A stretch of 12,510 nucleotides of DNA from an uncultured bacterium. GTDB taxonomy: Bacteria; Bacteroidota; Bacteroidia; Bacteroidales; JACABE01. A program made the translations under genes and the position numbers. Each line of letters starts with the position of its first letter. The first letter of the stretch is position 1. The notes beneath the pieces are model-generated. The model did no database searches. It was not told where the DNA came from and saw nothing but the letters and a program-made list of their open reading frames with translations. This document shows positions 1 to 8,051 of the stretch, in pieces. The DNA lies in the NCBI GenBank assembly GCA_903911455.1, contig CAIWDQ010000010.1, positions 1-12,510 of the forward strand. The letters are read 5' to 3'.

Positions 1-25
1 ACAACCTTTTTAATAAAAATGTTGT
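1..25. other. AT-rich hairpin at the window edge
   Basis: Bases 1-11 can pair with 15-25 (ACAAC plus a T5/A5 stem, one mismatch, 3-base loop). This could be the tail of a terminator for a gene to the left, but the upstream context is missing and the downstream T-run is poor. No TAnnTTTG promoter box for the gene at 106 is visible between this hairpin and its start. Confidence 0.25.
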
Positions 26-105
26 CTTCATTAAAAATAAAACAATCTCATTATTATTCATATTATAATTATTAAAAAAATAGTATTAACCAAAAAAACA
101 AACCA

Positions 106-1869
106 ATGAAAACACTAAAAAAATTATTCCTGCTCCTAATTTCTATCATTACAATTAATAGTACTAAAGCAGAAAGTCTTCCAATAGATAATAATGGTAA
201 AGCTAAGGAAGCATTAACCACTTCGGTAGTTATAACAGTTTCAAATCCAGTAAATGGAGGAACTACATTCGGAAGCGGCATCTATAATAATAATCAAATA
301 TGTACTTTAAATGCAATCCCCGATTCGGGCTTTAATTTCGTTAACTGGACTCAAAGTGGAAATATTGTTAGTAATAATCCAACATATTTCTTTACTGTTT
401 ATTCTAATACTACTTTACAGGCAAATTTTACTTCATCTCCTTTTATAATTACAAAATCAGCAAACATTCCGAATGCAGGAACCCTTACAGGTGGTGGTTC
501 TTTTGTTCCAAATCAAACTTGTACTTTATCTGCAACACCTAATACGGCTTATACATTTTTATACTGGGCTGAAAACGGTAATATTGTAACTTATAACTCT
601 TCATATACTTTTACAGTAAATGCAAGCCGTAATTTAGTCGCATATTTTTCAGCAATAAATTTTCAGGTAACTACTTCTTCAAACCCAATAAATGGAGGAA
701 CAACTTCAGGAGGAGGAACTTTCAGTTCTCAAACTGGTGGCTATTGTACGTTACATGCAACACCAAATCCCGGATATACATTCATGAACTGGACTATAAA
801 CGGGAATATTGTCACCACTGATTCTTTATATTATGACTTTTTTACAACAAATACAAATCTTGTTGCTAATTTCACTAATAGCCCGGTTTTTATTAATACA
901 ACTTCTAACCCTACTAATGGTGGTGATATTTATGGAGGAGGCGTTTATTCACTTAATCAAACATGTACAGTTTATGCCAGTGGTAAAGATGGATATTATA
1001 CTTTTGCATACTGGACAGAAAACGGCAACATAATAAGCAATGATTCATTAATAACCTTCATCGCTACTACAAATAGAAATCTTGTTGCCAATTTTACACC
1101 AATTCCCTATTATATTACTACATTATCAAATCCCGTTAATGGTGGTACTACCTCAGGAGGTGGTACTTATATGTATTATCAAAATATAAATTTGTATGCT
1201 CATCAAAACCCCGGATATAAATTTTTATATTGGTCAAATTTAGATGGTTCAGCTATTAGTTATGATTCGGTTATTAACATCAATGTTTTTTTTAGCAGAA
1301 CATATGTAGCTAATTTCTATATACCATATACTTGTTCAGCTCAATTTACAATGACACCTGATGTTAGCACTCCGCATAATTATTTTGTTTATAATAATGC
1401 TTCAGGAGTTCCGCCTTTACATTACCACTGGATTTGGGGAGATGGCACTTCAGATACTTTAGCTAATCCAACCCACACTTACAGTACAGCAGGATGGTAT
1501 ATAATCTGCCTTACTATTACCGACTCTATAGGATGTGCATCAACTTACTGTGATACTTCTTATCTTCAAAAAAATCCTAACTCTATTATCTCTGTACAAG
1601 TAATTCCACAAGGCTCTACAGGTATTACTACAAATGATTTTGATAAATTAAAGGTCTATCCAAATCCTGCCAAAGAAAATATTACTATTGAAACGACTTC
1701 AAATACCAAACAAAGTATAGAGATAGTCAATCTACTTGGTCAATCAATTTATACATCATATATATTTAATAAGCTAACTATTGATGTTTCATCATACTCA
1801 AAAGGTATATATATCTTAAAACTTAATTCAGATAAAGGAACTATCATAAAGAAGTTTTTAAAAGAATAA
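106..1869 (+). CDS. T9SS-secreted InlB-type repeat protein with PKD domain
   Basis: This is a 587-residue cell-surface or secreted protein. Residues 1-22 form a signal peptide (lysine-rich start, hydrophobic core, TKA before ES). Five tandem copies of a roughly 73-residue repeat follow, at about 42-109, 113-183, 186-257, 261-331 and 335-404. Each has the pattern SNPxNGGTTxGGGxY, then NPGYxFxxW, then NLVANF, which is typical of the divergent InlB B-repeat (Listeria-Bacteroides) family. A PKD-like domain at about 410-485 carries WGDGT (444-448) and HTYSTAG. The last 75 residues are a type A T9SS sorting domain with VYPNP (517-521) and KGIYILKL (566-573), which would direct export across the outer membrane and attachment or release. 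The repeats suggest a stalk or adhesin; no catalytic domain is seen. The ATG at 106 directly precedes the signal peptide. The gene stands alone and ends before a strong hairpin. The ligand is unknown. Confidence 0.9.
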   Translation: MKTLKKLFLLLISIITINSTKAESLPIDNNGKAKEALTTSVVITVSNPVNGGTTFGSGIYNNNQICTLNAIPDSGFNFVNWTQSGNIVSNNPTYFFTVYSNTTLQANFTSSPFIITKSANIPNAGTLTGGGSFVPNQTCTLSATPNTAYTFLYWAENGNIVTYNSSYTFTVNASRNLVAYFSAINFQVTTSSNPINGGTTSGGGTFSSQTGGYCTLHATPNPGYTFMNWTINGNIVTTDSLYYDFFTTNTNLVANFTNSPVFINTTSNPTNGGDIYGGGVYSLNQTCTVYASGKDGYYTFAYWTENGNIISNDSLITFIATTNRNLVANFTPIPYYITTLSNPVNGGTTSGGGTYMYYQNINLYAHQNPGYKFLYWSNLDGSAISYDSVININVFFSRTYVANFYIPYTCSAQFTMTPDVSTPHNYFVYNNASGVPPLHYHWIWGDGTSDTLANPTHTYSTAGWYIICLTITDSIGCASTYCDTSYLQKNPNSIISVQVIPQGSTGITTNDFDKLKVYPNPAKENITIETTSNTKQSIEIVNLLGQSIYTSYIFNKLTIDVSSYSKGIYILKLNSDKGTIIKKFLKE

Positions 1870-1889
1870 TCCGTTAAGCTCATTTATAT

Positions 1890-1928
1890 AAAAAGCCCTG
1901 CATACTCAATGAATATGCAGGGCTTTTT
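1890..1928. terminator. Bidirectional intrinsic terminator
   Basis: A perfect 15-bp stem (1890-1904 with 1914-1928) containing AGCCCTGCA/TGCAGGGCT encloses a 9-base loop. It has an A-run on the left and a T-run on the right, so it can work on both strands. It lies between the convergent T9SS gene (ends 1869) and ctaB (ends 1948) and would stop transcription of both. Confidence 0.9.
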
Positions 1929-1947
1929 TGTATTTTTAAATTATAAT

Positions 1948-2817
1948 TTAGATAAATGCTCCTATTGTTAGTAATAACATAAAAAGAAACATAAATAGAT
2001 TTATAGTAATAAATGCTTTCTTAAAATTAAGTTCGTATTGCATCCTAAAAGTTAGTCTTGTAAAAGTTATCACCAACCATATATTTAAAACTAATAATGC
2101 TATTAAAAAAGGGATAGAAGTTATGATGTGAAACAAAGGAAACATTAAAGTAGTCACCGATGTTGCAATTATCCATACAAAAGTTATTAGTTTAAGGTTT
2201 TCTTTATGAATAACTTTGTAGATAGAAGGATAACCTGCCGTTTCGTATTCTTTGCTGTACTTAATTAATAACAACCAGAAATGAGGTATCTGCCATATAA
2301 AAAGGAAGAAACCTATAATGATAATCTTTGCATCAAATATATAACCACCGGCTGCAGTCCATCCAATTAAGGCAGGTACTGCTCCTGTTAAAGATCCCGG
2401 AACAACTGCAAAAGCTGTTATCTTTTTAAGATTAGTATAAAGAAGATTGTACCATATAATATTAAATAAACCTAACAAAGCAGGCACTATTCCAAAAAAG
2501 AAATATAATAATAAAACACCTGCAACTATAAATAATAAAGATACTAATAAAGCATTAAGAGGTGACAGTTTGCCTGATGGGATAGGGCGATGTTTAGTTC
2601 TGTCCATCAAAGCATCAAAACTCTTCTCCTGATATTCGTTTAAAGCACTCGCACCTCCGGCAAGTATAAAAACAGAAAGAATCAAAGCTAAAATATCAAA
2701 ACTAAAGCTGCCAGTATAAATAAGATACCCGATAACAGTAGTAAAAGTTACTGCTAAAGACACCTTATATTTAATTAGTGAAGGAACCGTTTTTAGTATA
2801 GATATTATTTTGTTCAA
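1948..2817 (-). CDS. ctaB: Protoheme IX farnesyltransferase (heme O synthase)
   Basis: This 289-residue UbiA-family membrane prenyltransferase adds a farnesyl group to heme b to make heme O, the precursor of heme A used by the oxidase encoded just upstream. The first prenyl-diphosphate/Mg site is visible as N60, E64, D68 and D72, followed by RTKHRPIPSG. The second conserved loop starts at YTNLKK (127-132) and contains GAVPALIGW (145-153). WQIPHFW (175-181) is also a family signature. About eight or nine membrane helices fill the rest, and the length is normal. The start is a TTG at 2817: the frame closes at 2833-2835 and no ATG lies between. A hairpin separates it from subunit II, so it is expressed by read-through or from an unseen promoter. 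No ctaA (heme A synthase) is in the window. Confidence 0.93.
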   Translation of the reverse strand: MNKIISILKTVPSLIKYKVSLAVTFTTVIGYLIYTGSFSFDILALILSVFILAGGASALNEYQEKSFDALMDRTKHRPIPSGKLSPLNALLVSLLFIVAGVLLLYFFFGIVPALLGLFNIIWYNLLYTNLKKITAFAVVPGSLTGAVPALIGWTAAGGYIFDAKIIIIGFFLFIWQIPHFWLLLIKYSKEYETAGYPSIYKVIHKENLKLITFVWIIATSVTTLMFPLFHIITSIPFLIALLVLNIWLVITFTRLTFRMQYELNFKKAFITINLFMFLFMLLLTIGAFI

Positions 2818-2836
2818 ATGTATAATGTTGTATTAT

Positions 2837-2875
2837 TAAAATTCCTGACTCTGTAAAGCAGAATCAGGAATTTTA
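2837..2875 (-). terminator. Hairpin terminator after oxidase subunit II
   Basis: A 17-bp stem (2837-2853 with 2859-2875) with one mismatch and a 5-base TAAAG loop has TTCCTGA/TCAGGAA at its core and A/T-runs on both sides. It sits in the 80-base gap between the subunit II gene (ends 2898) and ctaB (starts 2817). It probably ends or attenuates the respiratory operon transcript. Its T-run on the - strand is short, so read-through into ctaB is plausible. Confidence 0.7.
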
Positions 2876-2897
2876 TATTTGTTTTTAGATTATAATC

Positions 2898-3815
2898 TTA
2901 TTTTAATGTCTTGAAATAATCAATTACTTTAGGCATATCTTTATCTCTTATCAAACCTTTGTACGATTTCATAACACCAGAAGGATATCCTACAACCACA
3001 TCCTTATTAGGATCCATAATTGAAGTCTCTATGTAGATACTATCAGCAGTAATATTACGGGTAACACCATCAGTCATTACATCATGTTTAGAACCATATA
3101 ATCCTTTAAAAGTAGGACCAACGATCTTTCTTCCATCAGTTGAGTGGCATGAAAAACATCCATTCTTTTCAAGTATTTTAAAGCCTTCGTTGTTATCTTC
3201 AGCTTTCTTAACAGGTAGTCCTGCAAGCCATTTGTCAAACTCTTCCTGAGAAACAATTTTAACTAAAGCCAACATATACGAATGACTTAAACCGCAATAT
3301 GCCGAACAAAAGAGATCATAATTACCTATTATTTTAGGTTCAAACCAAGTATAATTATTCTTTCCTGGAACAACATCTTCCTTAACTCTAAAGCTGGGAA
3401 TTGAAAAGCCATGAATTACATCTTTTGAAAATAAATTCATTTTTACAGCTCTATTAATAGGCAACATTAAAGTATCTGATTGTTTCATTCCGGGATACTC
3501 AAAAGTCCATTTCCACATCTTAGCTATCACTTTTACTTGCATTGCATCCTTAGGAGCACGACGCATAGGCAAAAATCCTTCCCATCCAAAATAAAACATT
3601 ACTAATACTAATATAATTGGGATAGTAGTCCAAACTATTTCCAAAGTAGAACTATCTTTGATCTGCACAGCATGAGCATGTCTTTTTTTATTGTATTTAA
3701 TTACAAAAACAATCATTATTGTAGTTAACATTACCAGAAAAAAGATAGCAACCCCAAATATTAAATAGAAAGCTGTATCAACCCCTTGAACAAAATTTGA
3801 ATTGTTTGCAAACAT
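2898..3815 (-). CDS. ctaC: Cytochrome c oxidase subunit II fused to cytochrome c (caa3 type)
   Basis: This 305-residue protein receives electrons and passes them through the dinuclear CuA centre to subunit I. Two membrane helices lie at about 15-39 and 58-79, and then a periplasmic cupredoxin domain follows. The aromatic entry region is MWKWTFEYPG (W101, W103). CuA ligands are H135, C170, C174, H178 and M181. The glutamate usual in CSExCG is alanine (A172); that residue binds CuA through its backbone carbonyl, so copper binding should survive. A fused C-terminal cytochrome c domain carries CFSCH at 220-224 and a likely axial methionine at M282. This gives the caa3 architecture, in which soluble cytochrome c may be unnecessary. 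There is no lipobox. It is the last oxidase gene before the terminator and starts 11 bases after subunit IV. Confidence 0.96.
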   Translation of the reverse strand: MFANNSNFVQGVDTAFYLIFGVAIFFLVMLTTIMIVFVIKYNKKRHAHAVQIKDSSTLEIVWTTIPIILVLVMFYFGWEGFLPMRRAPKDAMQVKVIAKMWKWTFEYPGMKQSDTLMLPINRAVKMNLFSKDVIHGFSIPSFRVKEDVVPGKNNYTWFEPKIIGNYDLFCSAYCGLSHSYMLALVKIVSQEEFDKWLAGLPVKKAEDNNEGFKILEKNGCFSCHSTDGRKIVGPTFKGLYGSKHDVMTDGVTRNITADSIYIETSIMDPNKDVVVGYPSGVMKSYKGLIRDKDMPKVIDYFKTLK

Positions 3816-3826
3816 ATAATTTGTTT

Positions 3827-4111
3827 TTATCTGAATGAATAATCAATAAACGTAATAAGGACAATGATAATAAAGAGTACAAATACCATACTCACTAAAA
3901 TACGGAGTAATAAACTTTCGTATTTTAAATGCATGAAATAGGAAAGTACCATATAACTTTTAAAGCCTGCAATTAATAATGCGATTGTAACTGTAAAAGC
4001 TCCCAGATTAAAACCCGTTACCGAAATAGTAAGGAAAGTGCATAATAAAAGCACAAATAATACCCTTACCAATACTTTATATTCTGTAATATGTGAACCG
4101 TGGTTATCCAT
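3827..4111 (-). CDS. ctaF: Cytochrome c oxidase subunit IV (prokaryotic type)
   Basis: This small 94-residue protein has three hydrophobic helices, at about 13-33, 36-58 and 68-90. The middle helix ends in YMVLSYFMHLKYE, a pattern typical of the bacterial COX4 family (small subunit of caa3 and quinol oxidases). It carries no cofactor and probably helps assemble or stabilise the complex. Identity rests on size, topology, that motif and its place between the subunit III and II genes, with spacers of 15 and 11 bases. Confidence 0.88.
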   Translation of the reverse strand: MDNHGSHITEYKVLVRVLFVLLLCTFLTISVTGFNLGAFTVTIALLIAGFKSYMVLSYFMHLKYESLLLRILVSMVFVLFIIIVLITFIDYSFR

Positions 4112-4126
4112 TTTACTTAGTTTTTA

Positions 4127-4744
4127 TTATGAAATTAAATATAATAATGGGAATAAGAATATCCAGATCAAGTCGACTAAATGCCAATATAATGCACCAT
4201 TTTCTAAGAATACAAATTTATCATGTGCAATACTTCCTTTATTTACTTTTACGTAACAAATAATTAGAAGTACCATACCAACAATAATATGTAAAGCATG
4301 TAAGCCGGTCATAAAGAAATATAGACTGAAATATAAATGATGACCTCTTTCTAATAATTGCATTAAATCAGAACCAGGATATAAACCATGTTCAAACTTA
4401 TGACCCCATTCAAAATACTTGTTAAATAAAAATACTAATGCCATAAAAACAGTTATGCTAATAAGTCTTAAAGTAAGCTTTTTATTTTTCTTTTGAATAG
4501 CAGTAATAGCCATAGCAATTGTCATACTACTAATAAGAAGAACAACTGTATTAATAGCACCAATTGTTACACTCAACTCTAAACTTGCTTCATGGAAGTT
4601 AGCAGGATATTGCATCCTGAAAACTGAATAGACTAAAATTAAACCGCCAAATAAAAGTAGTTCAGTAAAGATAAAGAGCCACATTCCTAATTTGGAAGCT
4701 TCATCGTCTCTGTGTTCTTCAACATGTGTGATATGTTCGCTCAT
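4127..4744 (-). CDS. ctaE: Cytochrome c oxidase subunit III
   Basis: This 205-residue integral membrane protein of the heme-copper oxidase subunit III family has five helices, the short bacterial form lacking the first two helices of the mitochondrial type. Visible family features are MWLFIFTELLLFGG (with E28), the HALHIIVGM segment and the C-terminal YWHLVDLIWIFLFPLLYL. It has no redox cofactor; known roles are stabilising subunit I and sustaining proton uptake. It starts 12 bases after subunit I and is co-transcribed. Confidence 0.96.
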   Translation of the reverse strand: MSEHITHVEEHRDDEASKLGMWLFIFTELLLFGGLILVYSVFRMQYPANFHEASLELSVTIGAINTVVLLISSMTIAMAITAIQKKNKKLTLRLISITVFMALVFLFNKYFEWGHKFEHGLYPGSDLMQLLERGHHLYFSLYFFMTGLHALHIIVGMVLLIICYVKVNKGSIAHDKFVFLENGALYWHLVDLIWIFLFPLLYLIS

Positions 4745-4756
4745 ATTTATTTAATT

Positions 4757-6352
4757 TTATTTGTAATCGTAAGGATTTTCTTTAACTAATGGTTCTTCAT
4801 CAAAGTTCTCTAATGATGGAGGAGAAGGTATCTGCCATTCTAAAGTAGTACCATTCCATGGATTAGCAGGAGCCTTTGCACCTCTTCTAACTCCAATAAT
4901 AAGATTAGTGATCATTAAAATAACTGCAGAAACCAAAATAAAACCACCTATAGTAGAAGTAATCTGAGCCCATTGGAATCTTGGTGGATAATCAAAATAT
5001 CTTCTTGGCATACCTTGTATCCCAATAAGAAATTGAGGGAAATATAAAAGATTAAATCCAATGAATAAAGCTACAGCTGCAATGTTAGCACGAGTAAAGT
5101 TATACATCTTCCCATACATTTTAGGTAACCAGTAATGAATAGCTGCAAAGAATGCGAAGCCCATTCCACCAAAAATGATATAATGAAAATGTGCTACAAT
5201 AAATGAAGTATCGTGTACCTGAATGTCAGTAGCAACTGATCCAAGGATTAATCCTGTAAGCCCGCCTATCATAAATAAGAAAATAAAGAATAAGGCAAAA
5301 AGAAATGGAGGCTTCATATCAATAGAACCTTTATACATGGTAGATATCCAATTGAAAACTTTGATAGCACTTGGTACAGCCACCAAGAAAGTTAATAATG
5401 AGAAAAACCATCTTGCTTGTTCACTCATGCCGGAAGTATACATATGATGTCCCCAAACTAAGAAACCAACACCAGCAATAGCTAAACTAGACATTGCAAT
5501 AGCTTTATAACCGTAAACTTTTTTCTGGCAGAATGTAGGAATAATTTCTGTGATAACTCCCATCGCAGGAAGAATCATAATATATACAGCAGGATGAGAA
5601 TATATCCAGAATAAATGTTGAAATAAAACAGGATCTCCACCTAAATCTGGGTTAAAGAATCCGATGCCGAAAAGTCTTTCAGCAATAAGCATTATTAAAG
5701 TGATACCAACAACAGGAGTTGCTAATAATTGAATCCATGCTGTTGCATAAATAGCCCATGGAAACAATGGCATATTAAAGAACTTCATTCCAGGAGCTCT
5801 CATTCTATGAACTGTAACTATAAAGTTTAATCCTGTTAAGATGGAAGAGAAACCTAAAATAAATGCAGCAGTTGTAGCTGTTATTACATTTGTTCCGGTA
5901 GTGGTACTATAAGGAGCATAAAATGTCCAGCCTGTATCAGGAGGACCGCTTTTTAATAGTTGCGAAGCCACTGCTAATATGCTTCCTAACATAAATAACC
6001 ACCATGAAAATAAATTTAATTTTGGAAATGCAACATCTTTTGCACCTATTAATATAGGTAAAAAGAAATTCCCAAATACTGCTGATAGCCCTGGAATTAC
6101 AACCATAAATATCATAATGATACCATGAACTGTAAATAAACCATTATAAGTTTGAGGCTTCATTATGGTTTCTCCAGGAGAAATTAATTCAATACGCATC
6201 AACAAACCTAGTATAGCTCCAATTAAGAAAAACGAAGCTATAGCATACATATAAAGGAATGCTATTCTTTTATGATCTGTTGCAAAGATCCAGGAACGTA
6301 TTCCTTTATATTTCCCTTGATGCTCAAGAAAACTAATGTATTCTGTACTCAT
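4757..6352 (-). CDS. ctaD: Cytochrome c oxidase subunit I (heme-copper oxidase type A2)
   Basis: This 531-residue catalytic subunit reduces oxygen to water at the heme a3/CuB site and pumps protons across the inner membrane. Twelve helices are expected. Ligands seen: H76 (GLFTVHG) and H390 for the low-spin heme, H388 (VAHFHY) for the high-spin heme, and H253, H302 and H303 for CuB, with the cross-linking tyrosine Y257. D106 (IGAKDVAFP) marks the D channel and K331 (PSAIKVFNW) the K channel. The helix VI motif is YSHPAVY (251-257), so the usual glutamate is missing and a Tyr-Ser pair is present. This is the hallmark of subtype A2, known from caa3 oxidases such as that of Rhodothermus. It starts 6 bases after the SCO gene. 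Confidence 0.98.
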   Translation of the reverse strand: MSTEYISFLEHQGKYKGIRSWIFATDHKRIAFLYMYAIASFFLIGAILGLLMRIELISPGETIMKPQTYNGLFTVHGIIMIFMVVIPGLSAVFGNFFLPILIGAKDVAFPKLNLFSWWLFMLGSILAVASQLLKSGPPDTGWTFYAPYSTTTGTNVITATTAAFILGFSSILTGLNFIVTVHRMRAPGMKFFNMPLFPWAIYATAWIQLLATPVVGITLIMLIAERLFGIGFFNPDLGGDPVLFQHLFWIYSHPAVYIMILPAMGVITEIIPTFCQKKVYGYKAIAMSSLAIAGVGFLVWGHHMYTSGMSEQARWFFSLLTFLVAVPSAIKVFNWISTMYKGSIDMKPPFLFALFFIFLFMIGGLTGLILGSVATDIQVHDTSFIVAHFHYIIFGGMGFAFFAAIHYWLPKMYGKMYNFTRANIAAVALFIGFNLLYFPQFLIGIQGMPRRYFDYPPRFQWAQITSTIGGFILVSAVILMITNLIIGVRRGAKAPANPWNGTTLEWQIPSPPSLENFDEEPLVKENPYDYK

Positions 6353-6358
6353 ATATTA

Positions 6359-7123
6359 TTATTTTTTTATTTTTCGTTTGATTAAAAATACAATTATAAA
6401 AGTTAGCAACAAGAAAATTATTATTGTTGCCGATATTTTTAAAATATCTAATCCAAAATGTTTGTTTTCGGGATCGTATTTGTAACAAATCTGCATTAAC
6501 TTCTGGATAGTTGGTCGGGGTTGTCCATTATTGGCTTCAATAATAGCCATTTTAAAATCAACCGGAAGAAATGTAATTCCATAAAGGTATCTTGTAATCC
6601 TTCCTTTTGGACTTACAGCAATAATTGCAGATGGATGAACAAAATCTAAACCTACAGCTTTAGTTTTAAAACCTGTAGCATCTGTTATTTTAAATATAGA
6701 CAAACTATCAGTTGTAAGAAAAATCCAACCATCACTTTTTCCTTTTGAATATTTTTCAACAAATCTATCTTTTTTGGCTTTAGCTTTTTCAGGAGTATCT
6801 CTAAAATTAAAACTAATAGTTATTACCTGATAGTCTTTACCAAGATCTAGTTTTGATTTTTGCATTACACTTCCTAAGCCTTCTAAAAGAGGACTACATA
6901 AGCCCGGACAATCAAAGTACACAAAAGAAAGTATTGTTGGTTTAGTGATTAATTGAGCCAAAGTGACTGTATCACCTTTATCATTTACAAATTTAAGATC
7001 TAAAGGAATAGTATTCCCAAGATGCTCAATAATACCAACTTCAGTTGCTTTATCTTCTTGTGCATTTACTTTAATAACTATTGCAAGTAAAAAGACAATT
7101 GTTATAAGAATGGTTTTTCTCAT
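6359..7123 (-). CDS. SCO1/SenC-family copper chaperone with C-terminal membrane anchor
   Basis: This 254-residue thioredoxin-fold protein probably loads copper into the CuA centre of subunit II. The copper site is complete: C72 and C76 in CPGLC, and H163 in DFVHPS. A signal peptide spans about 1-21 (NAQ at the end), and a hydrophobic helix at about 229-248 followed by KRKIKK should anchor the C-terminus in the inner membrane with the domain in the periplasm. Classical SCO proteins have an N-terminal anchor or lipobox, so this topology is different. Another cysteine, C213 in QICYKYDPE, sits just before the anchor; its role is unknown. The gene lies between the cytochrome c and subunit I genes, with spacers of 9 and 6 bases, which fits a dedicated assembly role. 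Confidence 0.93.
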   Translation of the reverse strand: MRKTILITIVFLLAIVIKVNAQEDKATEVGIIEHLGNTIPLDLKFVNDKGDTVTLAQLITKPTILSFVYFDCPGLCSPLLEGLGSVMQKSKLDLGKDYQVITISFNFRDTPEKAKAKKDRFVEKYSKGKSDGWIFLTTDSLSIFKITDATGFKTKAVGLDFVHPSAIIAVSPKGRITRYLYGITFLPVDFKMAIIEANNGQPRPTIQKLMQICYKYDPENKHFGLDILKISATIIIFLLLTFIIVFLIKRKIKK

Positions 7124-7132
7124 GTTAATAGA

Positions 7133-8041
7133 TTATTGTTGAGCTCCAATTTTACTAATTCTGAAGAGATTTCTAACAATCAGCACTAAAAATAAACCAA
7201 CAATAAGAACTATTGAAGTGTAAGTTATGATTATCCACCATGGTGCTAATTTCAAAACATTCCAGATTGCTCTCTTAGCAGTTAAGCTTGGTTTATCAGT
7301 AGGGACACCTATTGTTAATTTAGTTTGTGACTCAATTTCTCCATAAATCTCATCACTAACTTTAGCAACAATAGTAAGATTTCCTATACTATCTCCAGGT
7401 AAATCTTTAGGAAAATTAAATGTTGCATTTCCATCTTTATCTGTTCTTATAGTTTTATCTATTTGAAGTTTTCCAAAGTATCTACTTACAAATAACATTA
7501 CTTCTGCATCCTTTAAAACAACTGGTCCGGAAGCTTCATTTGCAACAACTGATAAATTCATCTTATTGGTTGCAGCATTAAAATTCATATTAATTTTTAC
7601 CAATTTACTTTTTGAAGGATCAGTTTTAGAAAGAACCTGAACATATTTTTTGTTAAAACTTCGGATATATGAAATTACTTTCCAACGATCTTCTTCGGAT
7701 AAAGTGTTCTTAAAGTTAGGCATCGCATTTCTACCTGTGTTAAGAATGTAAAATAACTCTCCATCAGTTAGCTCTTGTGTTAATGTAGAAGATAAATCCG
7801 GTGGCTGAGGATTTAATGTTTTATTACCATTAGCTTTCCCTACATCACCATGACATGATTTACAGTTTTTGGTATATACTTCTTCACCAGATTTAGCAGT
7901 ATTATTATCAAATTTAATATAGCTGTTCTTTGCTTTTTTATTAGAAGGAACATCCCAACGTTGAGCATTTAATTGTAAACTAAAGAAAGCAGTTATTATA
8001 AATGCTATCGTAATCTTTATAATGATATTTTTTCTAAACAT
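7133..8041 (-). CDS. Membrane-anchored monoheme cytochrome c with Ig-like domain
   Basis: This 302-residue protein has a signal peptide (1-26, ending LNAQ) and a class I cytochrome c domain at about 47-135. The heme motif is CKSCH (60-64), with NPQPPDLS after it and axial M107 in NAMPNF. A beta-rich segment at about 140-245, with a TDKDGNATFNFP turn, looks like an immunoglobulin or carboxypeptidase-regulatory fold. A C-terminal helix (about 268-290) anchors it in the inner membrane. It probably carries electrons from the NrfD/ferredoxin pair to the oxidase. The ATG at 8041 is chosen over a start 12 codons earlier (8077): it directly precedes the signal peptide and leaves a 10-base gap after the NrfD gene, matching the rest of the operon, whereas the earlier start would overlap that gene. 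Confidence 0.9.
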   Translation of the reverse strand: MFRKNIIIKITIAFIITAFFSLQLNAQRWDVPSNKKAKNSYIKFDNNTAKSGEEVYTKNCKSCHGDVGKANGNKTLNPQPPDLSSTLTQELTDGELFYILNTGRNAMPNFKNTLSEEDRWKVISYIRSFNKKYVQVLSKTDPSKSKLVKINMNFNAATNKMNLSVVANEASGPVVLKDAEVMLFVSRYFGKLQIDKTIRTDKDGNATFNFPKDLPGDSIGNLTIVAKVSDEIYGEIESQTKLTIGVPTDKPSLTAKRAIWNVLKLAPWWIIITYTSIVLIVGLFLVLIVRNLFRISKIGAQQ

Positions 8042-8051
8042 AATAATTGAT

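Noticed and set aside
809..1033. Small + strand ORF inside the repeat protein gene
   Set aside because: It lies in another frame of a clearly coding gene and has no features of its own. The same holds for the open frames antisense to ctaB, subunits I and III/IV, the ferredoxin and the hydrolase.
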